DNA from: an uncultured Eubacteriales bacterium
Lineage (GTDB): Bacteria > Bacillota > Clostridia > Christensenellales > CAG-917
Direction: 5' to 3'
Assembly (NCBI GenBank): GCA_900544575.1
Contig: UQVO01000005.1
Location: 38,896 to 102,895, forward strand
Length of the DNA: 64,000 nucleotides
Position numbers and translations under genes: made by a program. Positions 36,621 to 45,222 of this stretch are shown here, piece after piece. Numbering within the stretch: the stretch's first letter is position 1; each line of letters starts with the position of its first letter. Below the pieces are notes generated by a model. That model had not been told where the DNA came from. It did not search any database and worked only from the letters and a program-made list of their open reading frames with translations.

Positions 36621-38468
36621 ATGTTCTGCGTGACAAAACGCAGTCGAAGAGTATTTTGCATTGCCGTCGTGATACTGCTCACGGCGGCGTTTGCCTTTTT
36701 ATGCGTGCCGTGCACGGCGGAGGCCTTCTCTGCCTCCCTCCCTTCCGGATATTACGACGCGGCGGGAGCGCAGGGCGACTGGTATTTCGGTGAGGATTAT
36801 CTCGACATCGAAGGCGCGGCGGAGCTTGTCGCGCAGCTTCGCGCCGAATACGACTTTTCCGCGCAGGAAAGCGACCCTGTCGTAATTGCGGTGATAGACA
36901 CCGGACTGAACGCGGAAAACGAGCTGTTCGGGCAGACGGAAAACGGCACTGACGTATTCTTCCGCGACAGCGAGGGCAACATGGTGTGTTACAACGCGCT
37001 TACGGGGGCGTCGGGGTCGCTGTCCGACGTGTCCGACGGCGCAACGGGAGATTATCACGGCACGCACGTTGCGGGAATATTGGCGCTGCTTATCCGCGCG
37101 CTGGGGCTTGACGACGTGATAAAGATAATGCCGATTAAGGCGGGCACGCGTTCGGGCAGCGGAAACAGTTTTTCGGAGAGAAACGTGGAGCGCGCCATCG
37201 ATTTCGCGCTGGAAAACGGCGCCGACGTGGTCAATATGTCGCTTGGGATAAGCGAAAGCAAAAACGGCAGCGACGCGTGGAAAGATATCGTCACGTCCGA
37301 CGATTCCGACAAGGCGGTGTTCGTGGCAGCGGCGGGAAATTACTCGGACAGCTCCGAAGGCGACGCGTTTTATCCCGCGGCGAGCGAAAACGTGATAGGA
37401 GTGATGAATTATTCCCACGGAGCGGTCGGCGCGGAAATGTATGCAAGCTCCAATTACGGCTCTCTTTACGACGTGTGCGCGCCCGGAACTTCCGTGATTT
37501 CCGCCGACGGCGCAACGGGCGGATACAAGCAGCTGACGGGCACGAGTATGGCCTCTCCGATAGCGGCGTTTGCCGTCGCTCTGCTTCGGGTGAGATGCGA
37601 AGTGCAGGGCACGGAAGCGACCGCGGAGCAACTGAAAGAAATGTTCCTGCTGACATTCCGCGATACGGCGGATTACCGCGGCGAAGATTATCCTTTGCTC
37701 TCGCTTGCGGGAGTGCTGGAAGCGGACTTCGCTTTCGACGGGGAAGGGAACTGCTATCTTGTTTCCGCCGCATCCGACGGCATCGTGTTTCCGACGCAGT
37801 CCGTGACTTTGGGGCGCGGGAGAGAGGTGACTTTTTCCTCGTCGTCGGAGTACACGGACACGGGAGCAACGTACGTCTGGTCCTATTCCGCGGACGGAGT
37901 GAATATGTCGGCGGAAGGACAGGAGGTGACCGTCGTGATGGATGTAAGCGAAAAGGAAGACATTGCGGTCACCCTGCGCATTTACGCGCCGGACGGGACG
38001 CTGCTTGCCACGCGGGTTGGCTATCTCGCTACGGAATACCTGGTGCCTACGGCGGCGAACTCTTTGCTCACGATGTCGTTGCGTGCGGACGAAGACGGGA
38101 CGGTGCAGCTTGCCTCGGGTAGGACGCTTGTCCTCGGCGTGGATACGCTCCGTTACGCCGACCCGCAGACGGAAGTGGTGTGGTATGTCAACGGCGCGCG
38201 CGCTTCGTCCGAACACACCTTCGCCTTTTATGCGGAAGAGGGCGGATATTATGAGATATACGTCACCGTGAACGGGGAAAAAATCGGCGAAACGGTGAGA
38301 GTGTCTGCCGAGGGAGAACCTGCGGGCACGGGGCTTTCGGACGGCGAGATTGCGGGCATAACCGTGGGCGCCGCGGCAGCGGCGGGAGGATGTGTCGCCG
38401 CAGGGTTTGCCCTCCGAAGACGCGCGAGAGCGCGGAGAAAGAGCGGGGACGGGGAGTCTGCGGCATAA
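36621..38468 (+). CDS. Subtilisin-family (S8) serine protease, secreted and membrane-anchored
   Basis: A 615-residue protein. It has a signal peptide (10-35), then the S8 catalytic domain with Asp93 (AVIDTGL), His146 (HGTHVAG) and Ser309 (GTSMASP); oxyanion Asn is in AAAGNYSD. The region after ~400 is beta-rich with PKD/Ig-like features (TGATYVWSYSADG; EVVWYVNGAR), and the protein ends in a transmembrane helix (EIAGITVGAAAAAGG) plus a basic tail, a typical surface anchor. It is probably cotranscribed with the WG-repeat gene. Substrate unknown. Confidence 0.92.
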   Translation: MFCVTKRSRRVFCIAVVILLTAAFAFLCVPCTAEAFSASLPSGYYDAAGAQGDWYFGEDYLDIEGAAELVAQLRAEYDFSAQESDPVVIAVIDTGLNAENELFGQTENGTDVFFRDSEGNMVCYNALTGASGSLSDVSDGATGDYHGTHVAGILALLIRALGLDDVIKIMPIKAGTRSGSGNSFSERNVERAIDFALENGADVVNMSLGISESKNGSDAWKDIVTSDDSDKAVFVAAAGNYSDSSEGDAFYPAASENVIGVMNYSHGAVGAEMYASSNYGSLYDVCAPGTSVISADGATGGYKQLTGTSMASPIAAFAVALLRVRCEVQGTEATAEQLKEMFLLTFRDTADYRGEDYPLLSLAGVLEADFAFDGEGNCYLVSAASDGIVFPTQSVTLGRGREVTFSSSSEYTDTGATYVWSYSADGVNMSAEGQEVTVVMDVSEKEDIAVTLRIYAPDGTLLATRVGYLATEYLVPTAANSLLTMSLRADEDGTVQLASGRTLVLGVDTLRYADPQTEVVWYVNGARASSEHTFAFYAEEGGYYEIYVTVNGEKIGETVRVSAEGEPAGTGLSDGEIAGITVGAAAAAGGCVAAGFALRRRARARRKSGDGESAA

Positions 38469-38603
38469 AACACGAGCACCCCGCGCCGCGGTGCGGCAGA
38501 AAACCCTCGAACGGTTTCAATCAGACGTGACGGAGTATTGAGGACGTGAAAAAGCCGTATCTGGTGTGGGGAAAAGGTTGGGAAACCGTCGGAAAAGAGT
38601 ATG

Positions 38604-38640
38604 AAAAAAGACCGCCGCGTTACGGCGGTCTTGATTTTTG
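38604..38640. terminator. Bidirectional terminator at the 3' end of rpsT
   Basis: AAGACCGCCG / CGGCGGTCTT with an A-run before and a T-run after. It terminates rpsT on the minus strand. Confidence 0.85.
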
Positions 38641-38650
38641 TCTTCAAAGA

Positions 38651-38920
38651 TTACGCTTTTTTGAGTGCGTCGAGAGAGCGGCAGAGGGTCGCTTTCTTGC
38701 GTGCCGCGGTGTTGCGGTGATAGACGCCGTCGGAAGCGGCTCTGTCGATGATGGAAACGGTCTCTGGGAGCAGCTGTTCCGCAAGTGCAACGTCTTTTGC
38801 CTCGATGGCGGCGTTGTATTTCTTGATGGCGTTTTTCACGCGGGATTTCTTCGAGACATTCTCCGCATTTCTTCTTTTGGAAACCAAAACTCTTTTCTTG
38901 GCGGACTTGATGTTGGGCAT
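38651..38920 (-). CDS. rpsT: 30S ribosomal protein S20
   Basis: An 89-residue protein of the usual S20 length, with the N-terminal MPNIKSAKKRVLVSKRRNAEN, a Lys/Arg-rich helical body and the YHRNTAARKKA segment that contacts 16S rRNA. AGAGGAG precedes the ATG. Adjacent, divergent gpr matches the rpsT-gpr neighbourhood of Bacillus. Confidence 0.97.
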   Translation of the reverse strand: MPNIKSAKKRVLVSKRRNAENVSKKSRVKNAIKKYNAAIEAKDVALAEQLLPETVSIIDRAASDGVYHRNTAARKKATLCRSLDALKKA

Positions 38921-38962
38921 TTTATTCTCCTCTTACGGTATATCGTTTTTAATTGCTTAGCT

Positions 38963-38991
38963 ATATTACCACATCATTTCGGGCGACGCAA
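38963..38991 (-). promoter_or_regulatory. rpsT promoter
   Basis: On the minus strand TTGCGT (38991-38986), 17 bp, TAATAT (38968-38963). Confidence 0.75.
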
Positions 38992-38995
38992 CTGT

Positions 38996-39026
38996 TTGAC
39001 GCTTTTTTTTCAAATCGCGCATACTA
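38996..39026 (+). promoter_or_regulatory. gpr promoter with a forespore-sigma-like -10 box
   Basis: CATACTA (39020-39026) equals the sigma-G -10 consensus CATnnTA, as expected for gpr. TTGACG (38996-39001) also lies 18 bp upstream of CATACT, so sigma-A use cannot be excluded. CATACT ends 6 nt before the GTG start. Confidence 0.65.
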
Positions 39027-39031
39027 AACCC

Positions 39032-39919
39032 GTGAAAAAGAGCGATTTTGTCACGGATATGGCGGTGGACGCGCTGGAAAAGCATTCTCTCGCGTCGCTC
39101 GCCGCAGAAAAAGAACTGCAATACGGCATAGTGCGGAAGGTCGTAAATCTGCGCGAGGCGGAGCTTGCGCGCAGGATAGGCAGGGAAAGAGGCGTGTACG
39201 TCACATTCGATTGTCCGCCCGCTTCGATGGAAAAAGGCAGAGCGGTGCGTGCGCTGAAAAGCTATATCGCAAATACGCTGGTGGAGATGGTCGGCGTGAT
39301 GGGCAGAAAGTCGAAAGTTCTTGTCGTGGGGCTCGGCAACGACGAAGTCACCGCCGATTCCCTGGGCTGCCGCACGGTGCGTATGCTGGACGTTTCTGCC
39401 GTCAGCGAAGCGGAAAGACCGAGGGAAAAGGCTCGCCTCTGCGCAATGACCACGGGGGTGGAAGGCGCGACGGGAATAAGAAGCGCGGACACGGTGGAGG
39501 GCGTATGCGCCAAAATCAAGCCCTCCTGCGTCATTGCGGTGGATTCGCTCGCAACCGCTTCGGTGGGGCGCATAGGAGCGTCCTTTCAGCTCACCACCGC
39601 GGGCATCGCTCCCGGCAGCGGGGTGGGCGGCGACAAGGCGAGAATCGACCGTTCCGTGCTCGGTGTGCCCGTGGTCGCCGTAGGGGTCCCTCTTGTGCTT
39701 TCGATGCGCACGTTGCTGCGTTCTTTCACGGAAGAATACACCGCCGCGGTCGGCTGCAAAGGCGACGAATTCCGCCTGCGCGAAATTATGGTCGAAAAGC
39801 GGCTGGGGAATCTTGTCGTCGCTCCGAAAGAAGTGAAATATTACGTCGAACGCGCCGCCGCGCTCATAGCGGGCGCAATAAACGCCGCATTCGGCGAACA
39901 CGGCGGAAAAACGTGTTGA
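39032..39919 (+). CDS. gpr: Germination protease (GPR endopeptidase)
   Basis: A 295-residue aspartic-type protease that degrades small acid-soluble spore proteins at germination. Family blocks include VVGLGNDEVTADSLG, GATGIRSADTVEGVCAKIKP, AVDSLATASVGRIGASFQLTTAGIAPGSGVG and PVVAVGVPLVL. I chose GTG at 39032: the product then starts KKSDFVTDMAVDAL, which aligns with the start of Bacillus GPR, and a forespore-type promoter abuts it. No Shine-Dalgarno is present, so the mRNA is probably leaderless. Confidence 0.93.
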   Translation: MKKSDFVTDMAVDALEKHSLASLAAEKELQYGIVRKVVNLREAELARRIGRERGVYVTFDCPPASMEKGRAVRALKSYIANTLVEMVGVMGRKSKVLVVGLGNDEVTADSLGCRTVRMLDVSAVSEAERPREKARLCAMTTGVEGATGIRSADTVEGVCAKIKPSCVIAVDSLATASVGRIGASFQLTTAGIAPGSGVGGDKARIDRSVLGVPVVAVGVPLVLSMRTLLRSFTEEYTAAVGCKGDEFRLREIMVEKRLGNLVVAPKEVKYYVERAAALIAGAINAAFGEHGGKTC

Positions 39920-39928
39920 TAGTGCAAT

Positions 39929-40705
39929 TTACGGTGATAAAGTCTTGTTTTTGAAAATTTCGGGGACGTATTCCGCATGCAGACGGGAGAGCATCCAAAG
40001 GTATTTCGCGCTTTCGTCACAGCCCGTGAACACGAAGGATACGGACGGAAGTTTTTTGTCGGACGCGAAGAATTCGGGCGCGGAAAAGGGCATAATGTCG
40101 CGCCGCACTTTGTCGGTCAGGACGTCGTTTCCGTCGGAATACTCGGCGTCGCCCAGAATGCGTTTCACCTCCTTTCTGACATAGACGTAATGAGAACATC
40201 CGAGCAGAACTTTTTCCGCTTTTCCGCGGAAAGAGAAGAGTTTCTCCGCGAGGTAATTTTCAAGCTCCGAAAAGTCGGGACGTGTGCGGCTTTTGAAGCG
40301 CAGGGACGCCTGTATTTCCGTGAGCACCGCAAGTTCGGGGGTGTCTGCGCACATAAAGCCCCTTTGAGCCGCGTCAAGCCCCGCGAGAGTGCGCGGCGTC
40401 GCGAGCACGAGCGTTTTTTCGGGAGTGCAGCCGTCGAGGTCGGGGATTAGCTTGTATGCACCGTCGGGGCGCACGGTGACCGACGCCGTGTTGCAGCCGA
40501 ACACCACCGCGTCCGCGCGTGAGCGGAGCAGCTTCATTGCGTTCTCGGCTGCTTCGAATATCTCGGCGCGGCTTTTGCTGCCGAAAGGCATACGCGCGGT
40601 GTCCGCGAGGTACACGAAGCCGCAGGAGGGCAGTTTGGTCTGCAAAAGCGCGAGAGTGGTGAGCCCGCCTATCCCGCTGTCGTAAACTCCGATTGTAGGC
40701 GCCAT
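39929..40705 (-). CDS. murI: Glutamate racemase
   Basis: A 258-residue enzyme giving D-glutamate for peptidoglycan. Both catalytic cysteines are visible (VVFGCNTAS and LLGCSHYVYV) with the N-terminal GVYDSGIGGLTTL. The ATG at 40705 is preferred; an upstream TTG would add two residues. It converges with gpr 9 bp away. No clear terminator separates them. Confidence 0.92.
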   Translation of the reverse strand: MAPTIGVYDSGIGGLTTLALLQTKLPSCGFVYLADTARMPFGSKSRAEIFEAAENAMKLLRSRADAVVFGCNTASVTVRPDGAYKLIPDLDGCTPEKTLVLATPRTLAGLDAAQRGFMCADTPELAVLTEIQASLRFKSRTRPDFSELENYLAEKLFSFRGKAEKVLLGCSHYVYVRKEVKRILGDAEYSDGNDVLTDKVRRDIMPFSAPEFFASDKKLPSVSFVFTGCDESAKYLWMLSRLHAEYVPEIFKNKTLSP

Positions 40706-40778
40706 ACTCAAAAATTTATTCCGCGCGGGGCGCGAATATGCTCGCGCGGGCGGATTTGCCGTTGCGCTTATTTTTTGC

Positions 40779-40807
40779 TTGATTAAAAGCGTGATTTATA
40801 GTATCAT
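40779..40807 (+). promoter_or_regulatory. Promoter of the EF-G-like gene
   Basis: TTGATT (40779-40784), 17 bp, TATCAT (40802-40807). A leader of about 23 nt contains AGAGG. Confidence 0.8.
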
Positions 40808-40836
40808 TGTTAAGAAAAATCTATCAGAGGTATTCC

Positions 40837-42900
40837 ATGAAGACTTTTACAACCGATTTCATCCGCAACGTCGCTCTCATCGGACACTCCGGAGAAGGCA
40901 AAACTTCTCTCGCCGAAGCGATGCTTTTCGAAACCAAAACCATTGACCGCCTCGGCAAAGTCGATGACGGCACCGCCACGATGGACTATGACGACGAAGA
41001 AATAAAGCGCAAGATATCCATCAGTATGGCGCTCGGATACGCCATCCGCGGTAATGTCAAAATCAACGTCCTCGACGTGCCCGGTTTCTTCGATTTCGAG
41101 GGCGAAATGGTCGCCGCCCTCAAAGCCGCCGACAGCGCGATAGTCGTCACCAGCGCGTCCGGTACGCTCACCGTCGGCACGGAAAAGGCGCTCGAAATGT
41201 GCCTTGAAAAGAAAGTTCCCGCTTTCATCTTCGTGAACGCGGTCAACAAGGAAAATTCGGACTTCATGGCGACGGTGGACGCAATCACCGCCAAATACAA
41301 CAAGGTCGTCCCCATCGAGCTGCCCATTATGGAAGGCGGCAAGATGACGGGCTATGTCGACGTCTTCACGGGTGAGGGTCACGCCCTCGACGGAAAGAGC
41401 GTCGCAGTCCCCGCCGCGCTCGAAGCCAAAGCGGCGGAATTCAAGGACAAACTTATGGAAATGGTCGCGGAAACGGACGAAGAGCTTATGATGAAGTTCT
41501 TCGACGGCGAAGCGTTCACGGCGGAAGAAATACAGCGCGGGGTGCACGCCGCAATCGCGAGCGACAGCTTCGTGCCCCTTATGGCGGGCAACGCAACCAC
41601 CTGCACAAGAGTGGACGGACTTCTGGACAAGATTGTCGACCTTCTGCCTTCTCCCGCAAAAGCGCACAAGGCGAAAGCCGTCAAGGACGGTGCGGAAATC
41701 GAAGTCGCCTGCGACGCTTCCGCTCCCTTCTCCGCACAGGTGTTCAAATCCGTCGTCGACCCCTATGTGGGCAAGATGCTCATCCTCAAAGTCATCAGCG
41801 GCAAGCTGACGAGCGGCGACACCGTCTTCAACAATACCGCGGAAAAGACCGAAAAGGTCGGCACGATTTATGTCCTCAAAGGCAAGAAACAGGAACCTGT
41901 CGACTGCCTCGAAGCGGGTGACATCGGCGCGCTTTCCAAGCTGGTCTGCACCAACACCAACGACACCCTGTCTTCTCCCGATTTCAAGCTGAACTTCGAA
42001 AAGATAGATTTCCCGAAGCCCGTCATTTCTTATGCGGTCACTGCGGCGAAGGACGAGGAAAAAGTCATTCAGGGTCTCATCAAGATGCAGGACGAGGACG
42101 CGACGTTCAAGGTCGAAAAGAACGTGGAGACCGGCGACGTGCTCATCAGCGGTCTCGGCGAAGCGCAGCTTGACATAATGTGCAAGCGCGTCAAGAACAA
42201 GCTCGGTCTTGACATCGGCTGGCAGGAACCCAGGGTCGCTTACCGCGAGACCATCAGAAAGACCGCGGAAGCGGAAGGCAAACACAAGAAACAGTCCGGC
42301 GGCGCGGGACAGTACGGCGACGTCTTCATCAAGTTCGAGCCGGGTGCGGCGGACGGTGAGTTCGAGTTCGTAGACGCAATCGTCGGCGGTGCGGTGCCCA
42401 GACAGTTCATCCCCGCAGTCGAAAAGGGTCTGCGCGAAGCCATCAAGAAAGGCGTGCTTGCCGGATATCCGATGGTGAACATCAAAGCCACGCTTTACGA
42501 CGGAAAATATCACCCCGTCGACAGCAAGGAAATCGCGTTCATCACCGCGGCGAAGCTCTCCTATCAGGAAGGCTGCGCCAAGGCGTCTCCCTGCTTCCTC
42601 GAACCCATTATGGAAGCGAAAATCACCGTTCCCGACGAATATCTCGGCGACATCCTCGGCGATATGAACAAACGCCGCGGCCGCATTCTCGGCACGGACA
42701 TCGCCGAAGGCGGCAAACAGATTATCACCGCGGAAGTTCCTCAGGCGGAGATGTTCCGTTACGCAACCGACCTCAGGAGTATGACGCAGGGCAGAGGCAA
42801 GTTCTCTATGGAGCTCATCCGTTACGACGAAGTGCCCGCAAGTGCGAACGCAAAGATAATCGAAGACGCAAAGAAGCGCGAAGAGGAAGCCAAGAAGTAA
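40837..42900 (+). CDS. EF-G-like translational GTPase (EF-G paralogue)
   Basis: A 687-residue protein with the five-domain EF-G layout. P-loop is GHSGEGKTS. Switch II reads DVPGFFDF instead of DTPGHVDF, so the catalytic His is replaced by Phe, and the NKxD guanine motif reads NKEN. The domain IV region (QSGGAGQYGDVFIKFEPG; VGGAVPRQFIPAVEKGLREA) and domain V are intact. It belongs to the EF-G-like group often annotated fusA, but it is probably not the housekeeping EF-G, which usually sits with rpsL-rpsG. Role: ribosome-associated GTPase, otherwise unknown. Confidence 0.9.
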   Translation: MKTFTTDFIRNVALIGHSGEGKTSLAEAMLFETKTIDRLGKVDDGTATMDYDDEEIKRKISISMALGYAIRGNVKINVLDVPGFFDFEGEMVAALKAADSAIVVTSASGTLTVGTEKALEMCLEKKVPAFIFVNAVNKENSDFMATVDAITAKYNKVVPIELPIMEGGKMTGYVDVFTGEGHALDGKSVAVPAALEAKAAEFKDKLMEMVAETDEELMMKFFDGEAFTAEEIQRGVHAAIASDSFVPLMAGNATTCTRVDGLLDKIVDLLPSPAKAHKAKAVKDGAEIEVACDASAPFSAQVFKSVVDPYVGKMLILKVISGKLTSGDTVFNNTAEKTEKVGTIYVLKGKKQEPVDCLEAGDIGALSKLVCTNTNDTLSSPDFKLNFEKIDFPKPVISYAVTAAKDEEKVIQGLIKMQDEDATFKVEKNVETGDVLISGLGEAQLDIMCKRVKNKLGLDIGWQEPRVAYRETIRKTAEAEGKHKKQSGGAGQYGDVFIKFEPGAADGEFEFVDAIVGGAVPRQFIPAVEKGLREAIKKGVLAGYPMVNIKATLYDGKYHPVDSKEIAFITAAKLSYQEGCAKASPCFLEPIMEAKITVPDEYLGDILGDMNKRRGRILGTDIAEGGKQIITAEVPQAEMFRYATDLRSMTQGRGKFSMELIRYDEVPASANAKIIEDAKKREEEAKK

Positions 42901-42923
42901 TTTCCCCCTCGAAAAATGCAATC

Positions 42924-42950
42924 AAAACGCCCTCCGTCGGAGGGCGTTTT
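42924..42950. terminator. Bidirectional terminator between the EF-G-like gene and the kinase gene
   Basis: AAAACGCCCTCC / GGAGGGCGTTTT between converging genes. Confidence 0.88.
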
Positions 42951-42981
42951 CGTTTTGTCGCACGCGAATTCGTCTTTGCCG

Positions 42982-43803
42982 TTATTTTTGCACAAGCAAA
43001 GGTATTGCGCGCTCGATGAGCAGACCGAAGCGCAGGTCGACCTTTTCTTTCACGGAAACGCCGATGCACTCTTTGCAGAAATCCACCGCAATCTGCGCCG
43101 CTTTTTCGAAGGGGACGCCGCTCATCAGCTTGCCTATGAATGCGGAGGACAGGCAGTCGCCCGCGCCGTGAATGTATTCGCGGAAGCTGTCGTTCATCTG
43201 CAAGGCGATTTTGCCGTCGTTCAGCGTGGCGGTGCCTTGCTTGCCGTCCTTCATTATGCCGGAGAGCAGCACCTTTTTGTACCCTTTGTGGCGCAGAATG
43301 TTGAGTATCATACGCGCATTGGCTTCGTTGGGTTCCAGACTCATATTCAGCCCCGCCAGCATCTTGCCCTCCGTGAAGTTGGGCATCACGATGTCCGCAA
43401 GCCTGCACAGCTCGAACATTTTGTCGCGGTAAGCGGAGTCAAAAATCTTGTAAAGTTCCCCGTTTTCCGCCATCGCGGGGTCGACTGCAATCAAAGTGCC
43501 GCCCGCTTTGAGGTCCGCGGCGATTTCGATTGCCGCGTCCGCGGTGTCCATCGAACCGAGAAATCCCGTGTAAAGGCAATCGAATTTTATGCCGAGCTTT
43601 TTCCAATGCGCGTAAGAGGGCAGCATATTGGCGTAAAGGTCGGTGTATGTGAAGCCTTCGATGCCGTAAGTCTGCGTGGAGAGCAGAGCCGTGGGCAGCC
43701 CCACCGCGTCGTGTCCGCAGGCACAGAGAATGGGGAGAGCGGCGGTCAGAGAACATCTGCCGACGGAAGAATAGTCCTGTATGGTCAAAATTCTTTTATC
43801 CAT
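42982..43803 (-). CDS. Pyridoxamine/pyridoxal kinase-like protein (PdxK/PdxY family)
   Basis: A 273-residue ribokinase-fold enzyme that phosphorylates B6 vitamers. It has the N-terminal ILTIQDYSSVGRCSLTAALPIL, the middle IVMPNFTEGKMLAG and the anion-hole/base motif HGAGDCLSSAFIG. Length matches pyridoxamine kinases of Clostridia. The ATG at 43803 has no Shine-Dalgarno; a promoter ends 6 nt upstream. Confidence 0.88.
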   Translation of the reverse strand: MDKRILTIQDYSSVGRCSLTAALPILCACGHDAVGLPTALLSTQTYGIEGFTYTDLYANMLPSYAHWKKLGIKFDCLYTGFLGSMDTADAAIEIAADLKAGGTLIAVDPAMAENGELYKIFDSAYRDKMFELCRLADIVMPNFTEGKMLAGLNMSLEPNEANARMILNILRHKGYKKVLLSGIMKDGKQGTATLNDGKIALQMNDSFREYIHGAGDCLSSAFIGKLMSGVPFEKAAQIAVDFCKECIGVSVKEKVDLRFGLLIERAIPLLVQK

Positions 43804-43809
43804 ACATCA

Positions 43810-43838
43810 AGTCTAGCACCTGCGGAGGACATTTTCAA
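43810..43838 (-). promoter_or_regulatory. Leaderless-type promoter of the pyridoxamine kinase gene
   Basis: On the minus strand TTGAAA (43838-43833), 17 bp, TAGACT (43815-43810), then 6 nt to the ATG. Confidence 0.8.
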
Positions 43839-43973
43839 GACCGAAAGTAAAAAGGTTAACCGTTCAAAGTGCGGCATTTGTCGGAAAAGTGCCGTCCGTT
43901 TCCGAAAGGCAGGCGAGAAGGAAACATAAGTCCGTGCATTCTTTCTTAATGCACGCGGTACATAAAAATTGAG

Positions 43974-44002
43974 TTGCAAAACGCGGGCGGAGATGCTATA
44001 CT
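43974..44002 (+). promoter_or_regulatory. SRP RNA promoter
   Basis: TTGCAA (43974-43979), 17 bp, TATACT (43997-44002). Confidence 0.8.
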
Positions 44003-44007
44003 GTCTA

Positions 44008-44312
44008 GGCTGCGCTAGACGGGGAGCCGGCGGTGCCCTGTAAACTGCAATCCGCCACAGCAGTGTCGAGCGCCGACCGAGGCTTTTCTTATGGGAGGCC
44101 GCGCCGCACAAGGAGCGTTGATAGCAAGGTCCCGTGCAACTGCATACTGTGAACCGTGTCAGGGCTTGACCGCAGCAGCACTAAGCAGAACTTGCAGTGT
44201 GCCACGGGGAAACTTTGAAGGAGTCACCTATGCGGTTTCCGCTTCGGTTTGAACTGTCGGAGTCGGTGCGCAGCAAACACAATGCCGCTAAGCTGCGGCA
44301 TTGTGTTTTTTT
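44008..44312 (+). ncRNA. ffs: Signal recognition particle RNA, large (Alu-containing) Firmicutes type
   Basis: The 5' part (GCTAGACGGGGAG, GGCGGTGCCCTGTAA, CTGCAATCCGC) matches the Alu domain of Bacillus scRNA. The 3' part has GGTCCCGTGCAAC, GTGAACCGTGTCAGG and AGCAGCACTAAG of the S domain, ending with GTGCCACGGGG. A strong promoter precedes it. The apical region between CAGG and AGCAG (44160-44178) reads GCTTGACCGC rather than the usual GGAA-tetraloop sequence. Ends are approximate; the 3' limit is set at the terminator. Confidence 0.9.
44277..44312 (+). terminator. SRP RNA terminator
   Basis: ACACAATGCCGC, a 6-nt loop, GCGGCATTGTGT and a T-run. Confidence 0.92.
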
Positions 44313-44360
44313 ATGCTTTCCGGTTATAGGTTTTGTTTCCGCACAATTAAAATCCGCCGC

Positions 44361-45212
44361 TCATTTCACGTCGCGTTTTGCCGTGGCAAAAAGCCCCGCC
44401 GCGGTGAAGAGCACGAACCACATCGCGCACCCGCCGAAGGCAATGCCCGCTTCCTTTGCCGTGAAAGCGTATGCGGACGCGAAGGCGTCAGCGCAGTAGT
44501 AAGGATTGAAGAGCATATACACGAAATTGCCCGTCACGTCCGTGCCCGTGGTGAGCATCGCAAGGGCTATCTGCACCACCATCACAAGGATGTCGCCCAG
44601 GAAGATGAGCATCACGAGCAGCGCCGCCATCGAGCCTGCCTTGGAGCGCAGCAGGAAGGATACGGACGTGCATATGGCCGCCATAACGAAAGCGAGCGCG
44701 ATGTACGAGCCGAAAGCGGACGGAGTGTAGGAAAACACATAGTCCGAAAGCTCCGCACTAATATCAGTCGCCGCCGCCGCAATCCCGCACATTGCGAAAG
44801 CAAGACATACATACAAGACCGAAACGGCGGTTATGGCTATAAATTTAGAAAGATAAAGTTCGGTTTTCTGCACTCCGCGTCCGATATACAGCCTCATCAT
44901 TCCCGACGAAAAATCCGTCCCGATAAAGAGTGCGGCGATAATCGGAAGCAGGAAGAACACTCCCGTCGAGGACGGGGCGGCGTTCAGAAGAGTGAAGACG
45001 AAAGTGCCCGTAAGCCCTTCCACCGTGTCGGGGTCGAGCGTACCGCCGTCGGCGGGATATTCCTGAATGAAGGACGTGAGCGCATTCTGCGCAAGAGCGA
45101 ATATCAGCGTCAGAAACGCCATAATGCCTATGCCGATGTAGACGCTCTTCATTTTGGACAATTTCAGAAAGTCGGAGGACAGCAGACCGAGAAATTTCTT
45201 TACTTTTTCCAT
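44361..45212 (-). CDS. ABC-2-type exporter permease
   Basis: A 283-residue membrane protein with six predicted helices. The N-terminal cytoplasmic segment FLGLLSSDFLKLSKMKSVYIGIGIM and GTDFSSGMMRLYIGRGVQKTELYLSKFI are typical of ABC-2 permeases of the bacitracin/lantibiotic-immunity kind. GAGGAGG precedes the ATG. It follows the ATPase gene by 10 nt on the same strand, so the two form one transporter. Substrate unknown. Confidence 0.88.
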   Translation of the reverse strand: MEKVKKFLGLLSSDFLKLSKMKSVYIGIGIMAFLTLIFALAQNALTSFIQEYPADGGTLDPDTVEGLTGTFVFTLLNAAPSSTGVFFLLPIIAALFIGTDFSSGMMRLYIGRGVQKTELYLSKFIAITAVSVLYVCLAFAMCGIAAAATDISAELSDYVFSYTPSAFGSYIALAFVMAAICTSVSFLLRSKAGSMAALLVMLIFLGDILVMVVQIALAMLTTGTDVTGNFVYMLFNPYYCADAFASAYAFTAKEAGIAFGGCAMWFVLFTAAGLFATAKRDVK

Positions 45213-45222
45213 CTTTTCCTCC

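Noticed and set aside
40810..42921. 703-codon open frame antisense to the EF-G-like gene
   Set aside because: A codon-bias shadow: Phe/Leu/Glu/Arg-rich with no recognisable domain, opposite a clear translational GTPase.
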